DNA of 64,000 bases, from positions 496,001 to 560,000 of the forward strand of contig BLAL01000028.1 of assembly GCA_015698045.1 (NCBI GenBank). The letters run 5' to 3'. This document shows, one piece after another, positions 36,547 to 47,624 of the stretch. Position 1 is the stretch's first letter; every line of letters begins with the position of its first letter. This stretch comes from Rhizophagus clarus. Taxonomy: Eukaryota; Glomeromycota; Glomeromycetes; Glomerales; Glomeraceae. Under the pieces are notes generated by a model that saw only the letters and a program-made list of their open reading frames with translations, ran no database searches and was not told the DNA's origin. The translations under genes were made by a program, and so were the position numbers.

Positions 36547-37751
36547 CTAAATTTTATATATATTACATATAAATTGAATCTTCAAAAAATTTGCCGCCAT
36601 ATTTGAAGTAATCTGAGTGCATGCAATAAGAAGAGAATATCTGGGATCACTACATGAATTAACAAAATCTCTATATTTTTGTAAAAATGACTTTATAACA
36701 GAAAAACTAGATTCTATAGGGTTGAAATTGGGGGAATAAGGGGGTAAAAATTCAACACGCCCACCAAAAGATTCAATATATTCTATAAGATCTTTATCAT
36801 GATGAATTCGCGCATTATCAAGTACAAGAACACTGTGTTCAGAAGGATATGCGTTCATTTGAGGAACTTACTAAATAGGGAAGATAAAAAAACAATTGAA
36901 TAAAAATTATGAAAAAATAATTTTTATCATAAAATTTTACCCACCACATTTGAAATAACAAATTCTTTAAATCTTTCCTTTGTACAACTGCCTTCCATTA
37001 TATCTACTGCAATAATACCTTGTAATGATAAAGCAGGTAATATAGTATATCGTACACCACGCACAAAAACATTCTTTTTAGTTGCAAACGTATTTTTAAG
37101 GAAATACCCATATTCACGAGACAAAGTACGCTCATCTTTTGAAGCTTCATCCATGAATATAAGCTGTTCAGGCTTATATTTACGTCCAACTTTTGCAATA
37201 AATGTACTTCAGAGAAGTTCATTCCGTTCATAAGCTGCACGATGTAGCTGAAATAGTAAAAAAAAAATAGTAAATAAATCATGCAATAATTTATAGTAAT
37301 TTGAATTACTAAAATTTACCTTTTTCCTACTAATTCCACAATAAACCAATGACCGCCAAAGAGTTGGAATAGAAACTAGTTTACCTATTCGTACTTCAAG
37401 TTCTCCAACTAATTCATCTAAATACCAATCAATTTTATCTTTAACTAATTCTTGTAATATCTAAATTGTGATAAAAAGTAAGTATTTTTTTAAAGAAAAT
37501 TTTACAAAAGACGTAAAACCATCAATATAACCCTGCAAATACCTTCATATCATCCCGAGTTAGTGTTTTGTTACGTCCTGGTGGCTTTTTCCAAGGATCT
37601 ACTACTGCACCCCATCGCATATAAATTTGTAGAACTTTTTTAACAGTAGTCTTACTAATATATAGTAACTCGGCTATTTTTTTACAATTATGTCCATTAT
37701 AATAAAGAAAACTATTCTCCATTTCAGGTCTTCACTAAAAGCGCGTGTCAT
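36547..37751 (-). pseudogene. IS630/Tc1-type DD34E transposase, lightly decayed
   Basis: The minus strand starts MTRAFSEDLKWRIV at 37751, with a frame shift before an HTH segment (KKIAELLYISKTTVKKVLQ), then DDMKVF. After an intron comes DWYLDELVGELEVRIGKLVS near 37420. The catalytic domain gives FMDEASKDERT (37155-37120), LVLDNARIHH (36828-36800) and PPYSPNFNPIE (36740-36710), with 34 residues between the second Asp and Glu, the DD34E spacing of the IS630-Tc1-mariner group. One TGA replaces an Arg codon (37206 region). The C-terminus is shifted in a T run near 36590. Three introns are plausible. It lies convergent to the SAM gene, 113 bases apart. Confidence 0.75.
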
Positions 37752-38316
37752 TTGAAAGAACTTATCAGAAAAACTTCTAATTGAAAAATCCGGAGAAATT
37801 GATAGTAATCTATAAAAATCACAAACTTCAGGAGAAAGAAACTCTAAATAGTATATAATAACTTGTCCTAAAACTTAAAAGGAAGGTGCAAGTGAGCCTA
37901 CCGACACAAGTACTGCTGGGAAATTGTAAGTAATCATAAAAAAATAACACCTTACATTTGTCAAATTAAAAATATTTATGAAAATTGGTGGTTTTTTTTA
38001 TTTGATGATCATCATAAGGTCGCACCAATTTGAAAACGTCGATAAGCAAACTTGCTGAGGAGGCAAAAATACATTTATTTTGATATTTTTGAAAATTTGT
38101 ATATTATAAACTTTTTTATAATTTTTTTTTTAAGATTGTTACAAATACATTTATTCTATATTTAAGTTATTCAAATTCTAAATTTATATATATTGAAAAA
38201 TAAGAAAAAAACTCTTTCTGGTCGATCTGTGAACCAAATTTTCACGGAAGAAAAATTTTTTATTTTGTCTATAGGACGTTTTTTTTGTTAAGAAACACTG
38301 CAAATAAATTACAAAA

Positions 38317-39892
38317 ATGGACTCCTCGACCCAAGAAACACTACACAGCGACCCAGAGTGGTTTTTCAGACACTGCAAAGATGATGTTTTTAAAACAGCA
38401 CGTATAGCAGCAAAAGGCATAATATTACAGAATAGTAAGGTTTTTAGTGAGTTAGAACTGGATGAGCAACTTATGACAACCTTCCTTACCAAAAACAAAG
38501 ATGTTATGCAACTAGTGGAGTTATCAGAAGTTATAAAACCTCCTCCAAGGTCTCCACTATTGGCTTCTTTTATCGCGACTATTCTTGGTCGTTTTGTCAA
38601 AGATTGCAAATATCATGACTGGAAGTACTGCACAGCCAATTTGGAAATTCAGCCTCCTGTGCAACCACAACAAACTACTCCCGATATAAAAATTTCTCAA
38701 CCTATACAACACCAATTGGATTCTATGAATCTTGATGACACAACAGGAAACACAACTGACCTGGTACCTAGTACCCCTCATCGTTCCGCCCCAATCACAC
38801 CACCTGCTACGCCTTTGTCTAGGGCTCAGAAAAATTCTGCTAGGAAGAAGTTGAAGAAACTCCAACAACAACAACAGCAAATACCGAATAACAATCCCTT
38901 TATTATTCCTAGTAACTAGTCACCTGAACACACACCCTCGAGTTCAAAGGTGGTTACTTTTAGCAATGTTCCTCCTCAGTCAGTGACTCCTTCGAAGAGT
39001 AGTGATAGTAAAAAACCTTTGGAGCAGCCACAGAATACTCAGAAAGCAAGAACATTTAGCAGATAACTTCAACAATTCAAACCTTATCCTTACCGGTTAC
39101 TGTCCTCAGCAAGAAGAACAGGCACAGCTTTTGGACTTAGTTGTATATGATATACCGGCCAAGTGGGATAGTTATACTCTCCTTGAAAACCTAAGTTTCT
39201 GGGGGAAGATTGTATCAATCAGCACCAGGGTGCACAAGAAATATCTTTCAGCAAGAGTAAGATTGATACCTAATCACGCGTGCCTTAAAGCTTATAATGG
39301 AGGCGAATGGTCTGTCGAACTAGGAGGTATCCCAGTTAGATGGTTTCCAGCATCGTGGAATCTTTCAGAACGAAAACAACGAGAAAAATTCCAAGCAGTC
39401 ATTACTGATATCCTGGCAGATATGACTGAATCCTCTTTATTTCCCAACTGCACTCCCAGTATATTTTTAGCTGAGAGTGGAATGAAATCATTTAAGATTA
39501 TTAAAGAATCCTCAGGACGAAGAAAGTTGATTGGATACTTTGCGACATGGGATCAGGTTTCGAAATGTATAAGTACTCCTCAACTGTGGAATGATGTTAG
39601 TTTGTCATGGTGTCGTTATTCCTCTCCCAGACTTGGATTCAAAAAACATCCTCCAGTTAGAATTGGCAATACTGGCAATACTTCTAGGCGTTCTAAGTCT
39701 TCTCATCAAATTACTAATACACAATTTTCAGGTAACCTCAGGTTCCATAACCAGAAAAAGAAAGAAAATAATTCAAAGAACTCTGGTTCCTCTGCCAAGA
39801 AGAACTCTCACTTTAAGACGAGCCAGTCCAATGGGCCAGATGTGAATAAATTGATTGCAGGACTGAAGGCCCTCTTGGAACAATTAACTTGA
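38317..39892 (+). pseudogene. LINE ORF1-like protein (RRM-type), two breaks
   Basis: The first frame runs from MDSSTQETLHSDPEW (38317) with a Gln/Pro/Thr-rich linker and poly-Gln (QQQQQQ near 38865) to a TAG at 38917-38919; the same frame continues with SPEHTPSSSKVV. Around 39060 the reading changes frame and continues to 39892. The second part has an RRM-like stretch (DLVVYDIPAKWDSYTLL, GKIVSIS) near 39135-39220, then conserved GGEWSVELGGIPVRWFPASW near 39299-39360, and a basic Ser/Asn-rich tail. The expected role is RNA binding in the retrotransposition particle. Total about 525 codons. Confidence 0.65.
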
Positions 39893-40214
39893 TTTAGTTA
39901 GCTTAGTTTAACGACTTTTAACTTAGGAATCGTTTGATTTAATCTAGTTTTTGTTATATATTTAGTTTTCTTTCTAGAATATTTCTTTTTTCTTTTCGTT
40001 TTCTTTATTCCTTTAAATCTATGTATAGACTTCCTATTACCTTTTTTTTTTTGAGAATAGGCTAACATAGTGAGTCATGACAAGTACTTGTCATATGTGT
40101 TACGGCGCATGTAGATGAGATGGTATAATGTTTTTATTTTCTTTGTACATCTTTGTGATTACTCATAATAAAATTTATGCATTTGTTTTGACTTAAAAAA
40201 AAAAAAAAAAAAAA
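39893..40214 (+). other. 3' UTR and poly(A) tail of the retroposon
   Basis: T-rich untranslated region without an ORF2. A signal AATAAAA lies near 40167, about 28 bases before the A run at 40195-40216. The stretch between the stop codon and poly(A) is only about 300 bases, which shows the absence of an RT gene. Confidence 0.75.
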
Positions 40215-40713
40215 AATTTATATATATTTCTTAAGAAACAATCACAGCATAGAAATATTATGCATCAGTGACCTTAGAATTCATAAATTATATTTTTTTA
40301 TTTTTTATATTTTTATTTTTTTTTTTATTTTATATTTTTTATATTTCATTTTATTTTTTATTTTTATATATTTTTTTTTTTTATTATTATCAATATGCTG
40401 GGTCATGCTTGATAATACAAATGTTAAGAAATACATTAAAATCTACATAAATATAGACTATCAATAAAGTATTTCTCTATTAACTATATTATCTATGCTA
40501 CTGCTCTTAAAGGAATACAGCTGACTAGTCACCATGAGTCAATAGTGACATAAGTCACAAAAAACTTAAAAATTTGACCAATAACTACCCATATTGAAAT
40601 ACCTGCCTATCCATACCTTGTACTTACTAAATATACTATTCAGACTTTTAGTCCTATATTATCTTTAATTTCCACAGACTTTAATTTTTTCTTCTGAGAA
40701 TCTATACCACGTG

Positions 40714-43263
40714 CCCTATAAAAAATATGGATACAGTTATTATACAGTATTACCGTATTTTGCGAACAGTATCATTACAGTATGAATACAGTATGATTAA
40801 AGTATTATAGCAGTATTTTCATATACGATATATATTCAGTATTTTGCATGCTGTATCATATATACGGTATTTTTAAATATAAAGATTTGTATACTTTATA
40901 CTTATATACAGTATATCACAGTTTATAATATCCCAGTTTACAATGTATACTTTACACTGGTAATTACTTGCAAACAGTATAATATTTCAGTTTATAAACA
41001 GTATAATTTTCCAGTTTATAACATATATTCTACACAGGTATTTATTTATAAATAGTATAATATTCCAGTTTGTAATGTATGTTTTGTACTGGTAATTATA
41101 TTATTATTCTTAATACATTTATTATTTATTATTTAAATTAAAATATAATAATATGATAAAGAAATAATTAAAAGAATAAATACAAATAAAAGAAGTAAAA
41201 CATAACAATTATTAGTAATAAAAAAAGATATAATTAGTAATAATAAATGAAAAATATGATTAGTAACAATAATAATATGATAAAGTTAATAGCGACAAAA
41301 AAAGATAAAATTAGTAGTAAAAAAAATACAGTTAGTAATGATAAAAGAAAATAAAATTAGTAGTAATAAAAAAAAATGATACAATTAGTATAAATAATAA
41401 AAACCAAAAAATAAAGAAAACAAAACATCTGTACTTATTTTATTAAATTATACAAACATGTTTCATTATTTTAAAAAGATAATAGAAAGAACAATAATCA
41501 GATAAAATTAATTATATTTAAAGGTAAAAAATTACGTGAATGCCAAATATTTTATTTTTTTGCATAAAGTATTCTTATTAAAACAACTTTTTGTTTAATA
41601 AAATTTCTTTTATAATAAAATAAAAATAAATATGTAATATTTAAATAATAACTTAAAAAGTAATGAATAAAAAAAACAAGAGATAAGAGAAAACCAGAAT
41701 AAAAGAAAAACTATTTTTCGATCTTTATTTATATACGCAAATAATAACAAATGATTCGCAATCACGTGACATTTATCCAACCATAATCTTATACTATATA
41801 ATAAATTACTAACACACATTCAACACACATTCAACACATTTAACAAAATTTGGCTGAAATCAATAAATTTTTACCAGAATTATCAACACAGATTGAATAT
41901 AATTTCAAACATAACTTCAATTACTTAAAATTTGATTTAATCATGCAAATACAAAATTAATAATCGCAAATAACTATTGGTATTTTATTGTATTATTTGT
42001 CAGAAACCTATAAAAAAGAAAAGGAAAAGGATTAGAAACATTTCTCTTAAAAAATAAGAAATATTATAATCCTCTCCAAAGTCTGGGTTCATATTATTTG
42101 TCTGGAAACCTATAAAAAAGAAGATGAGAGGCATTAGAAACGTTTTTCTTAAAAAATAAGAAATATTATAATTTAATTCCCTTTCTCTACTTACATAATT
42201 CTAAAGTCTGGGTCATATTATTTGTCTGGCAACCTAAAAAAAAAGAAGAAAGAAACATTTAGTAACATTTCTTAAAGAATTTAATTAAAAAAACCTACTC
42301 CCCTACCCTTTTACCTAGTCCAGGTCATATTATTCATCCAGAAACCTATAAAAAAGAAAAAGAGAAGCATTATAAACATTTCTCTTAAAAAAATAAGAAA
42401 TACTATAATCCCCCCTTCTCCACTTACATAATTCCAAAGTCTGGGTTCATGATTTTTGTCTGGCAACCTAAAAAAAGAAACGTTAGAAACATTTCTTAAA
42501 GAAAAGAACACATGAAAAATCCCTTCCCCTTTTACCTTAATTTCAAATTCTGGCTTGTAATTTCGGTATTCATATTTCATAATTCATGTATTTTTTTTTA
42601 ATAATGAATTAAATAAAAATAATTTCTTTTAGAAAAAGTTTTTAAAATGAAAAAAAAAATTGGGTTAAAAAAACCTAGTTTCAACATTTCAATATTAGCC
42701 TGTTGAGTTTTGGCAGGCAACTTTGAACTATTGAGTGTTTACCTAATAATCAATGCAAAAAATATTCCTATATGATAAGAGAAATCATTCACTTACTCCT
42801 TACAAATTACTTTGATGCACAATGAATTTTTATCGTTAAAAGCTGTACATTATAATGATAATCTTGTAGGAAATATTAAATATTACATGTACATTTAAAA
42901 TATGTTTATACAGTTATTACATTATAAATGTATAAATTTTATGTACCGTATCTATAGTAAGAAATAATACATTATAAACGTATATATTAAATATACCGTA
43001 TCCATTATAATACGTTATAAATGTATGATTTAATATACCGTATCCATATTTTGCGAACAGTATACAACATACTGATATACAGTAGAAATATATTTATACA
43101 GTATACATTATAAAAGTATGAATTTAAAATACCGTATCATACAGTATATTCACTATATAACTTTATTACATTTTTTATTATTAGTATTTTGCAAACAGTA
43201 TACTTAATACTGATATGCAGTATACAAAATTGCGAACAAACAGTATACATAATTTTTATAGGG
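40714..43263. mobile_element. TIR element D (2.55 kb) with an exon-like module array
   Basis: The ends are CCCTATAAAAAATATGGATAC and, inverted, CCCTATAAAAATTATGTATAC. The subterminal zones (40714-41100 and 42890-43250) are full of TATACAGTAT/ATACTGTATA words, which pair with each other. The middle (41990-42580) holds a module array. The element splits the C-terminus of the LINE, so it is a clear insertion. No flanking target duplication is evident (ACCACGTG on the left, ATAATTGT on the right). No transposase gene. Confidence 0.72.
41990..42580 (-). repeat. Array of about six exon-like modules in element D
   Basis: On the minus strand, modules such as GTTGCCAGACAAATAATATG..GAATTAT and GTTTCCAGACAAATAATATG are preceded by TTTTTTATAG or TTTTTTTAG and mostly followed by GTAAGT or GTAAAA. 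Module lengths are about 31-40 nt, at about 42005, 42109, 42232, 42349, 42472 and 42565. The consensus resembles the modules at 50630-52370 (GTTGCCAGACGAAAAGCATG). Confidence 0.6.
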
Positions 43264-43265
43264 AT

Positions 43266-45259
43266 AATTGTTCTAATTTAACTTGATGAACATTACGATG
43301 TTCCCAAATCAAATGTTTAAACTGGAGGACTAATGTATCAATGACTTCTTTCATGATTTTATATATACTTTGTTCAGGAATTTTCAACTCTTTTAAAAAT
43401 TCACTGAAATTTTTAGGTATAATACCTTCGGCTAAGCATAGTATTCCAATGTTAGAGGAATTTCAACAATCAAGATTGTCTATATTGGTGAAGATATCGT
43501 TGTCATCAATATTTACCTTATCCTGTATAAACGGAATGATCAAATTAAATAGTTGATCTTTAGAATTATGAACTATCTCTGCTCCCGTATTTTGCATGGC
43601 AGAGCATGATCATAAATGTTGGTAAGTTTCTAATTCAGTATTATACAGCGACATCTCCAACTGCCAGTGTAAATGGATGACAATCTTTTACATAAGTTAT
43701 CTTAAGTAGGTAACTCTTCAGCACATAGTTTGATTTTAAAAGAGTTAAATCTGGAATCAAATACAGATGTATCATCTAATTTTTCTTTCAATCAAATGAT
43801 TCTAAATCAGATGGTGAAGTGGAATATCTGTTCCTATTTAACGTTAAGAATTGTTCAATGTATTGTGTCTCTTTAATGTCTTTTATCATAAGTGTGATAT
43901 TTCTTTCTATCGGCTTGTGATTCCAACAAATTGTACCATTATGGGTGAGTAATTTAGGATTAATTACCAAACATTCTTTACTACATGCTTCTTTAGCTAA
44001 TTTGTCTACAACATTACTATGATCATCAGAATCATGAGCTTTCACTTTTTGTAATGTAACAATTAAATCTTAAATCTAATCTGCTTAATAAAAAGTATCC
44101 ACAAAATACTATATTGTAATTTCAATCTTTGAACTGCAAAAATAGATAATGTATTAATCTTAGAAAATTGATTAATTATTATTTGAGAATCAGTGCAAAT
44201 AGTAACCCTTGTACTTCTATCTAAACATAATAGCGCCATTATAATAGCTAGTAACTCAGCCTTAAACACTGAAGGATTTTTCTGTATCTGACATTGGAAT
44301 ATAGAATTAGTTTCTATAACTTTAAACGCACAACCCATCCTAATACTAATATCTGAATGTCTTTTGAAAGACCCATCTGTATATATCGTTAATGATGAAT
44401 AACCTTTAACTATGTCTTGTATATTTATGAGTTGATTACACAAAAGTATGGGATGAAAGAAATCTAACATACTTCTAACGATGCTTCTTGTGAATTAGTT
44501 GTATTATATTTAGCTCTATTTTCTATCATAGCTATATATTCAAATACTAAAGAATCCAATATATACGCATCTTGAATGGACTGTGCTTTAATATTGATAG
44601 TCTTTTCCTTATCGATGAACAAAAGGAACCTATTATTAGCCGTTTTTCTTTTACTTATTGATTGGATATCCTTAAGTTCACAACCAGTACACCTAACTAA
44701 TACTAGTGCTTGTACTGACAGAGAGATGGAATCATCATTGATGTTATGTATCTAATATTCTACTATCAGAGTATATAATACGACCAAAATAAGAAGAGTC
44801 TAATTTATCACTGTAAAAAGCTACCCATTGCTTTTTCCTCAAATTTTTATCTCAAACCTTACTGCCTTATAAGTAATATTGTCTATTAATAATAAATTCT
44901 GACTTAACTTTTCTTGACATTGCAATATTTATTATACAATATTGTTCTATTCGTTTGTACCAATTTGGTTTATGACCTTTGGTACTAATACCTAATCAAA
45001 TTCGCAAGTCTGAATATGTAAGAAGGTGTATTCCATCAGCAGCCATGATTTGACTTAAAAAATAAATATTGTGATGTTGTAAATGATAATTTAATCTGTC
45101 TTTAAATAACAAATCTGGATTCAATACTTGTGTAATAGGTAGTTGTCCTCCCATTATTTTACGCTTAATATTAGATTGACATGTGAGATTGTTATCATAC
45201 ATAATAGCTAAAGTACTAACGATTAAATTATATTTAATCTTTAAATCTTTTAAGAGCCA
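43266..45259 (-). pseudogene. LINE RNase H domain and C-terminal region
   Basis: RNase H motifs are visible in order on the minus strand: IYTDGSFKRH near 44380 (first Asp), FKAELLAIIMAL near 44265 (Glu), ICTDSQIIINQF near 44190 (Asp). A next frame with DDHSNVVDKLAKEA near 44020 supplies the last acidic residue region. The tail (43440-43266) reads IIPKNFSEFLKELKIPEQS and ends at the 2.55-kb insertion, after which the coding end resumes at 40713 with DSQKKKLKSVEIKDN. An upstream piece (45259-44996) has a connecting domain. Several frame changes show decay. Confidence 0.7.
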
Positions 45260-46260
45260 ATCCACCTATGAACGAATGAACGACAGAAAATTACTATGTA
45301 AATTCCAGGAACAGTTATTATAAAAATAGCAAAATTGGCTAAATTTTATGAGCTATAAAAACCGCAGATCATCATGCTGTGACACCAAAATTCACATGAT
45401 GAATCCTTAAATGTCAGAGATAAAAAAATAAAAAAAATCAAGAAATTTATTTATTTGTTCAAAACTTTACTTTGAGGCAGCGTCAGATTTGGCAGGTATG
45501 TATATATATGTATGCAAGAATTTCAAGTCATATATTACAATCTTTTAATAAATACAAACACTTAAAATTATGTTTTTATGTATTTTATACGTTTAAAACT
45601 ACTTGTTTTATATTATTCTAATATTTTCTCTTGCTTTTAGTTCACATGTTACCATGATTTCTTTCTATTTTTACAAGGAGTAACCCATAAGCTAATTTCA
45701 AATGGTAGGAGTTTTGGTATATGTATTCTTATCTAGTTTTTCAATTTGAGTACATCACACAAACTTTTAGTGTTAGTTTGCAAATTATTATTAGCTTTTT
45801 GAAAATGTTGTAACAAAAATATAAAAAAAAATAGCATACAATTACCAGAACAATAGGTAGTAACGGCTTTTAGAAGAACTTATATAGCAGATAGATTATT
45901 TTAGGTTGATTTTTTTATTTTTAGATCTTTTCTATTTGTACGTTAGTTACGCTCATTTTTAGTCAAAAACCATTGCTTTGATAATAATATTTGAATAATT
46001 TTTATGAGTGAACCAATTTTTATTGAATAATGAATATTTAAGACATAGTAGGTATCAGATTTTAGCATTTTTTGTGAGTTACTATATGAAAATTTTTTTC
46101 TCAATATTTTTCTTGGCATTTTTAAGTTTCATCACATGACTTAGTACCACAACATGATTTGTGATAATTTTGATTGGCAAAATTTTGCTTATTTAGTTTA
46201 TTTTTTGCAATAAAATTTCCCCAAATTTTTATAGTAATTTTCTGCTGATCATAGGCGGAT
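45260..46260. mobile_element. 1.0-kb non-autonomous TIR element inside the LINE
   Basis: The ends are ATCCACCTATGAACGAATGA (then CAGAAAATTACTAT) and, inverted, ATCCGCCTATGATCAG (then CAGAAAATTACTAT). The interior is AT-rich and non-coding and interrupts LINE coding sequence on both sides. No matching target duplication was recognised. Confidence 0.65.
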
Positions 46261-46261
46261 C

Positions 46262-47045
46262 AGATCTTAAATAAATTTTCCACTCTGTCAGAATGTTATT
46301 AACAGATAATGTTTCTTGTTGTAAATGTACAATACTTAATTTGGAGAGCATACCAAGTAACCCTTTATTCTGAAGTTGATTATATAGTCTAGTAACTTGC
46401 TGAAGTTGTATAATTGATATGTCCTTGATTGCATACCCTAAACTTGAGTGAATCATACAATTTGGTATTGTAATCACTAAGTTAGTCTTTTTTTTTGAAT
46501 AGTGTACATGCGAGAGTATTAAAAGTTGCCACTTGTTTATCGTTCAAAATGGTATGTTGTGATTTATATTCAATGCTTGGAATTATGACTGCATTATAAA
46601 TATATCTCATCATCTTATCTGTGAGCTGCTTATTTCTGATGATCTTATTATATCCTGTATTGATATTTTTACATTAATTAAATACATATACTTTGGATAA
46701 ATTAAGGTTCATCCAAGCACCTAAGATCCTGACTGATTCAGTTGGACGAATTAGTTGAATTTCTTGAACATGAAATCTAAAATTCAACTTAACAGGCTTA
46801 TCTTTAAGAGCGTTTGTATCATTAGACATTAACGCAAATTTTTCTGGGTTGATCTGAATATTGTTCAACTTGTTGAACTCATCTGCTATTTGTAATATAC
46901 TTTCTAATTTATATGATGTATCTGTTATCCACAATACATCGTCCATATAAGCCTGAGAAGAAATGATAATTGTTTTTTTATCGGGGTTTCTTAATTGAAC
47001 ATTTTTTACAATTAATTGATTTACTGTATAACCCACACAGGTCGA
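46262..47045 (-). pseudogene. LINE reverse transcriptase fragment
   Basis: Contains the RT catalytic box QAYMDDVLWITD near 46955-46920 (YxDD type) and a following thumb-like region with FNKLNNIQINPEKFALMS and later ESVRILGAWMNL. A second piece (46477-46262) has TRLYNQLQNKGLLGMLSKL. It copies LINE RNA into DNA in functional relatives. The frame starts abruptly after CACAG at 47036-47040 with no upstream RT motifs. A frame change lies between 46674 and 46477. Confidence 0.75.
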
Positions 47046-47048
47046 ATG

Positions 47049-47220
47049 AAAAAAAATCAAAATTTGCTGATTTTTATGTAATTCTGCCATTTTTATGTAA
47101 TTCTGCCAATTTTTATGTAATTCTGCTGATTTTTATGTAATTCTGCCAATTTTTATATAATTCTGCTGATTTTTAAATAATTCTGGCAATTTTTATATAA
47201 CTCTGCCGATTTTTCAATCA
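47049..47220 (+). repeat. Tandem repeat, 21-22-bp unit
   Basis: About eight units of TTTTTATGTAATTCTGCCAA with C/T and A/T variation, directly next to the LINE break. AATTCTGCC/GGCCAGAATT words occur in several other places of the window (25170-25210, 48795). Confidence 0.75.
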
Positions 47221-47565
47221 AAAATGATTGTCTTTAATTGGCTGACTATATAATTACATCATTTGTTTATTGATTTATTGATAATTTTTTTTTATTTTTG
47301 CTTATTACATTCATTTTTTTTCCTTCTGCTCATTTACAAATAAAAAAAAGCAACCATTAGAATGTATTTCTTTAAATAAAAAAAACAAACAAACAAAAAG
47401 TTGGTACACTCCACTGAAATACCGACATCCAAAGAAGCCATATTTTTTTTTATTTAAGAATTTTTTTTTTATTTAACATAAAAAATGAATTTTTTTTTAA
47501 CTTTATTTAATTTAAAAAATGAATTTTTTTTTATTTAATTTAAAAAAACATTTTTTAGCTTTATT
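47221..47565. other. AT-rich spacer
   Basis: Homopolymer-rich (TTTTTTTTATTTAA words repeated at 47440-47560). No gene. Confidence 0.5.
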
Positions 47566-47624
47566 GTAAAAATGACGAGTTTCGTGTTAAAGAAACATTC
47601 TAATGTTTCTTTCTTTTCTCCATT

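Larger units (their letters stand above)
34274..38156. mobile_element. 3.9-kb TIR element carrying a SAM-domain gene and an IS630-type transposase
   Basis: The ends are GGATAAATTTAATTGTAATA and, inverted, GAATAAATGTATTTGTAACA. Perfect 8-bp flanking duplications TATATTTA (34266-34273, 38157-38164) agree with the uninterrupted target in repeat copy 1. Subterminal inverted matches recur further in (TATCGCCGTTTTCAAAATAG at 34748; inverted TATCGACGTTTTCAAATTGG at 38042). Inside are two convergent genes. An 8-bp duplication is unexpected for an IS630/Tc1 transposase, which normally makes TA, so the transposase that moved this element may be another one, or the IS630 gene may be a nested passenger. 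Confidence 0.7.
38195..40214 (+). mobile_element. ORF1-only LINE-like retroposon with poly(A) and target duplication
   Basis: The insert begins GAAAAATAAGAAAAAAACTC after AATTTATATATATT and ends in a run of about 20 A, then AATTTATATATATT again, a target duplication of about 14 bases that matches the empty site in repeat copy 1. It contains an ORF1-type gene and a 300-base 3' UTR with AATAAAA near 40167, but no reverse transcriptase. This is the layout of a HAL1-like, non-autonomous LINE derivative that would need the machinery of another LINE. Confidence 0.72.
40371..47045 (-). mobile_element. LINE, 5'-truncated, minus strand, with two TIR elements inside
   Basis: Coding remains on the minus strand run from the RT palm (47045) through RNase H (44470-44063) to a C-terminal Lys-rich end (40713-40600), followed by a 3' UTR and a T run on the plus strand at about 40369-40381 that corresponds to its poly(A). 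It inserted in repeat copy 2. A 1.0-kb element (45260-46260) and a 2.55-kb element (40714-43263) were later inserted in it. Endonuclease and the first RT motifs are missing beyond 47045. Confidence 0.72.

Noticed and set aside
40268-40450. 60-residue hydrophobic open frame
   Set aside because: It lies in T-rich DNA that is homologous to non-coding sequence of repeat copy 1 and to the LINE poly(A) region.
45260-46260. 8-bp target duplication for the 1-kb element in the LINE
   Set aside because: The flanks AAGAGCCA and CAGATCTT do not match, so only the inverted ends support the element.
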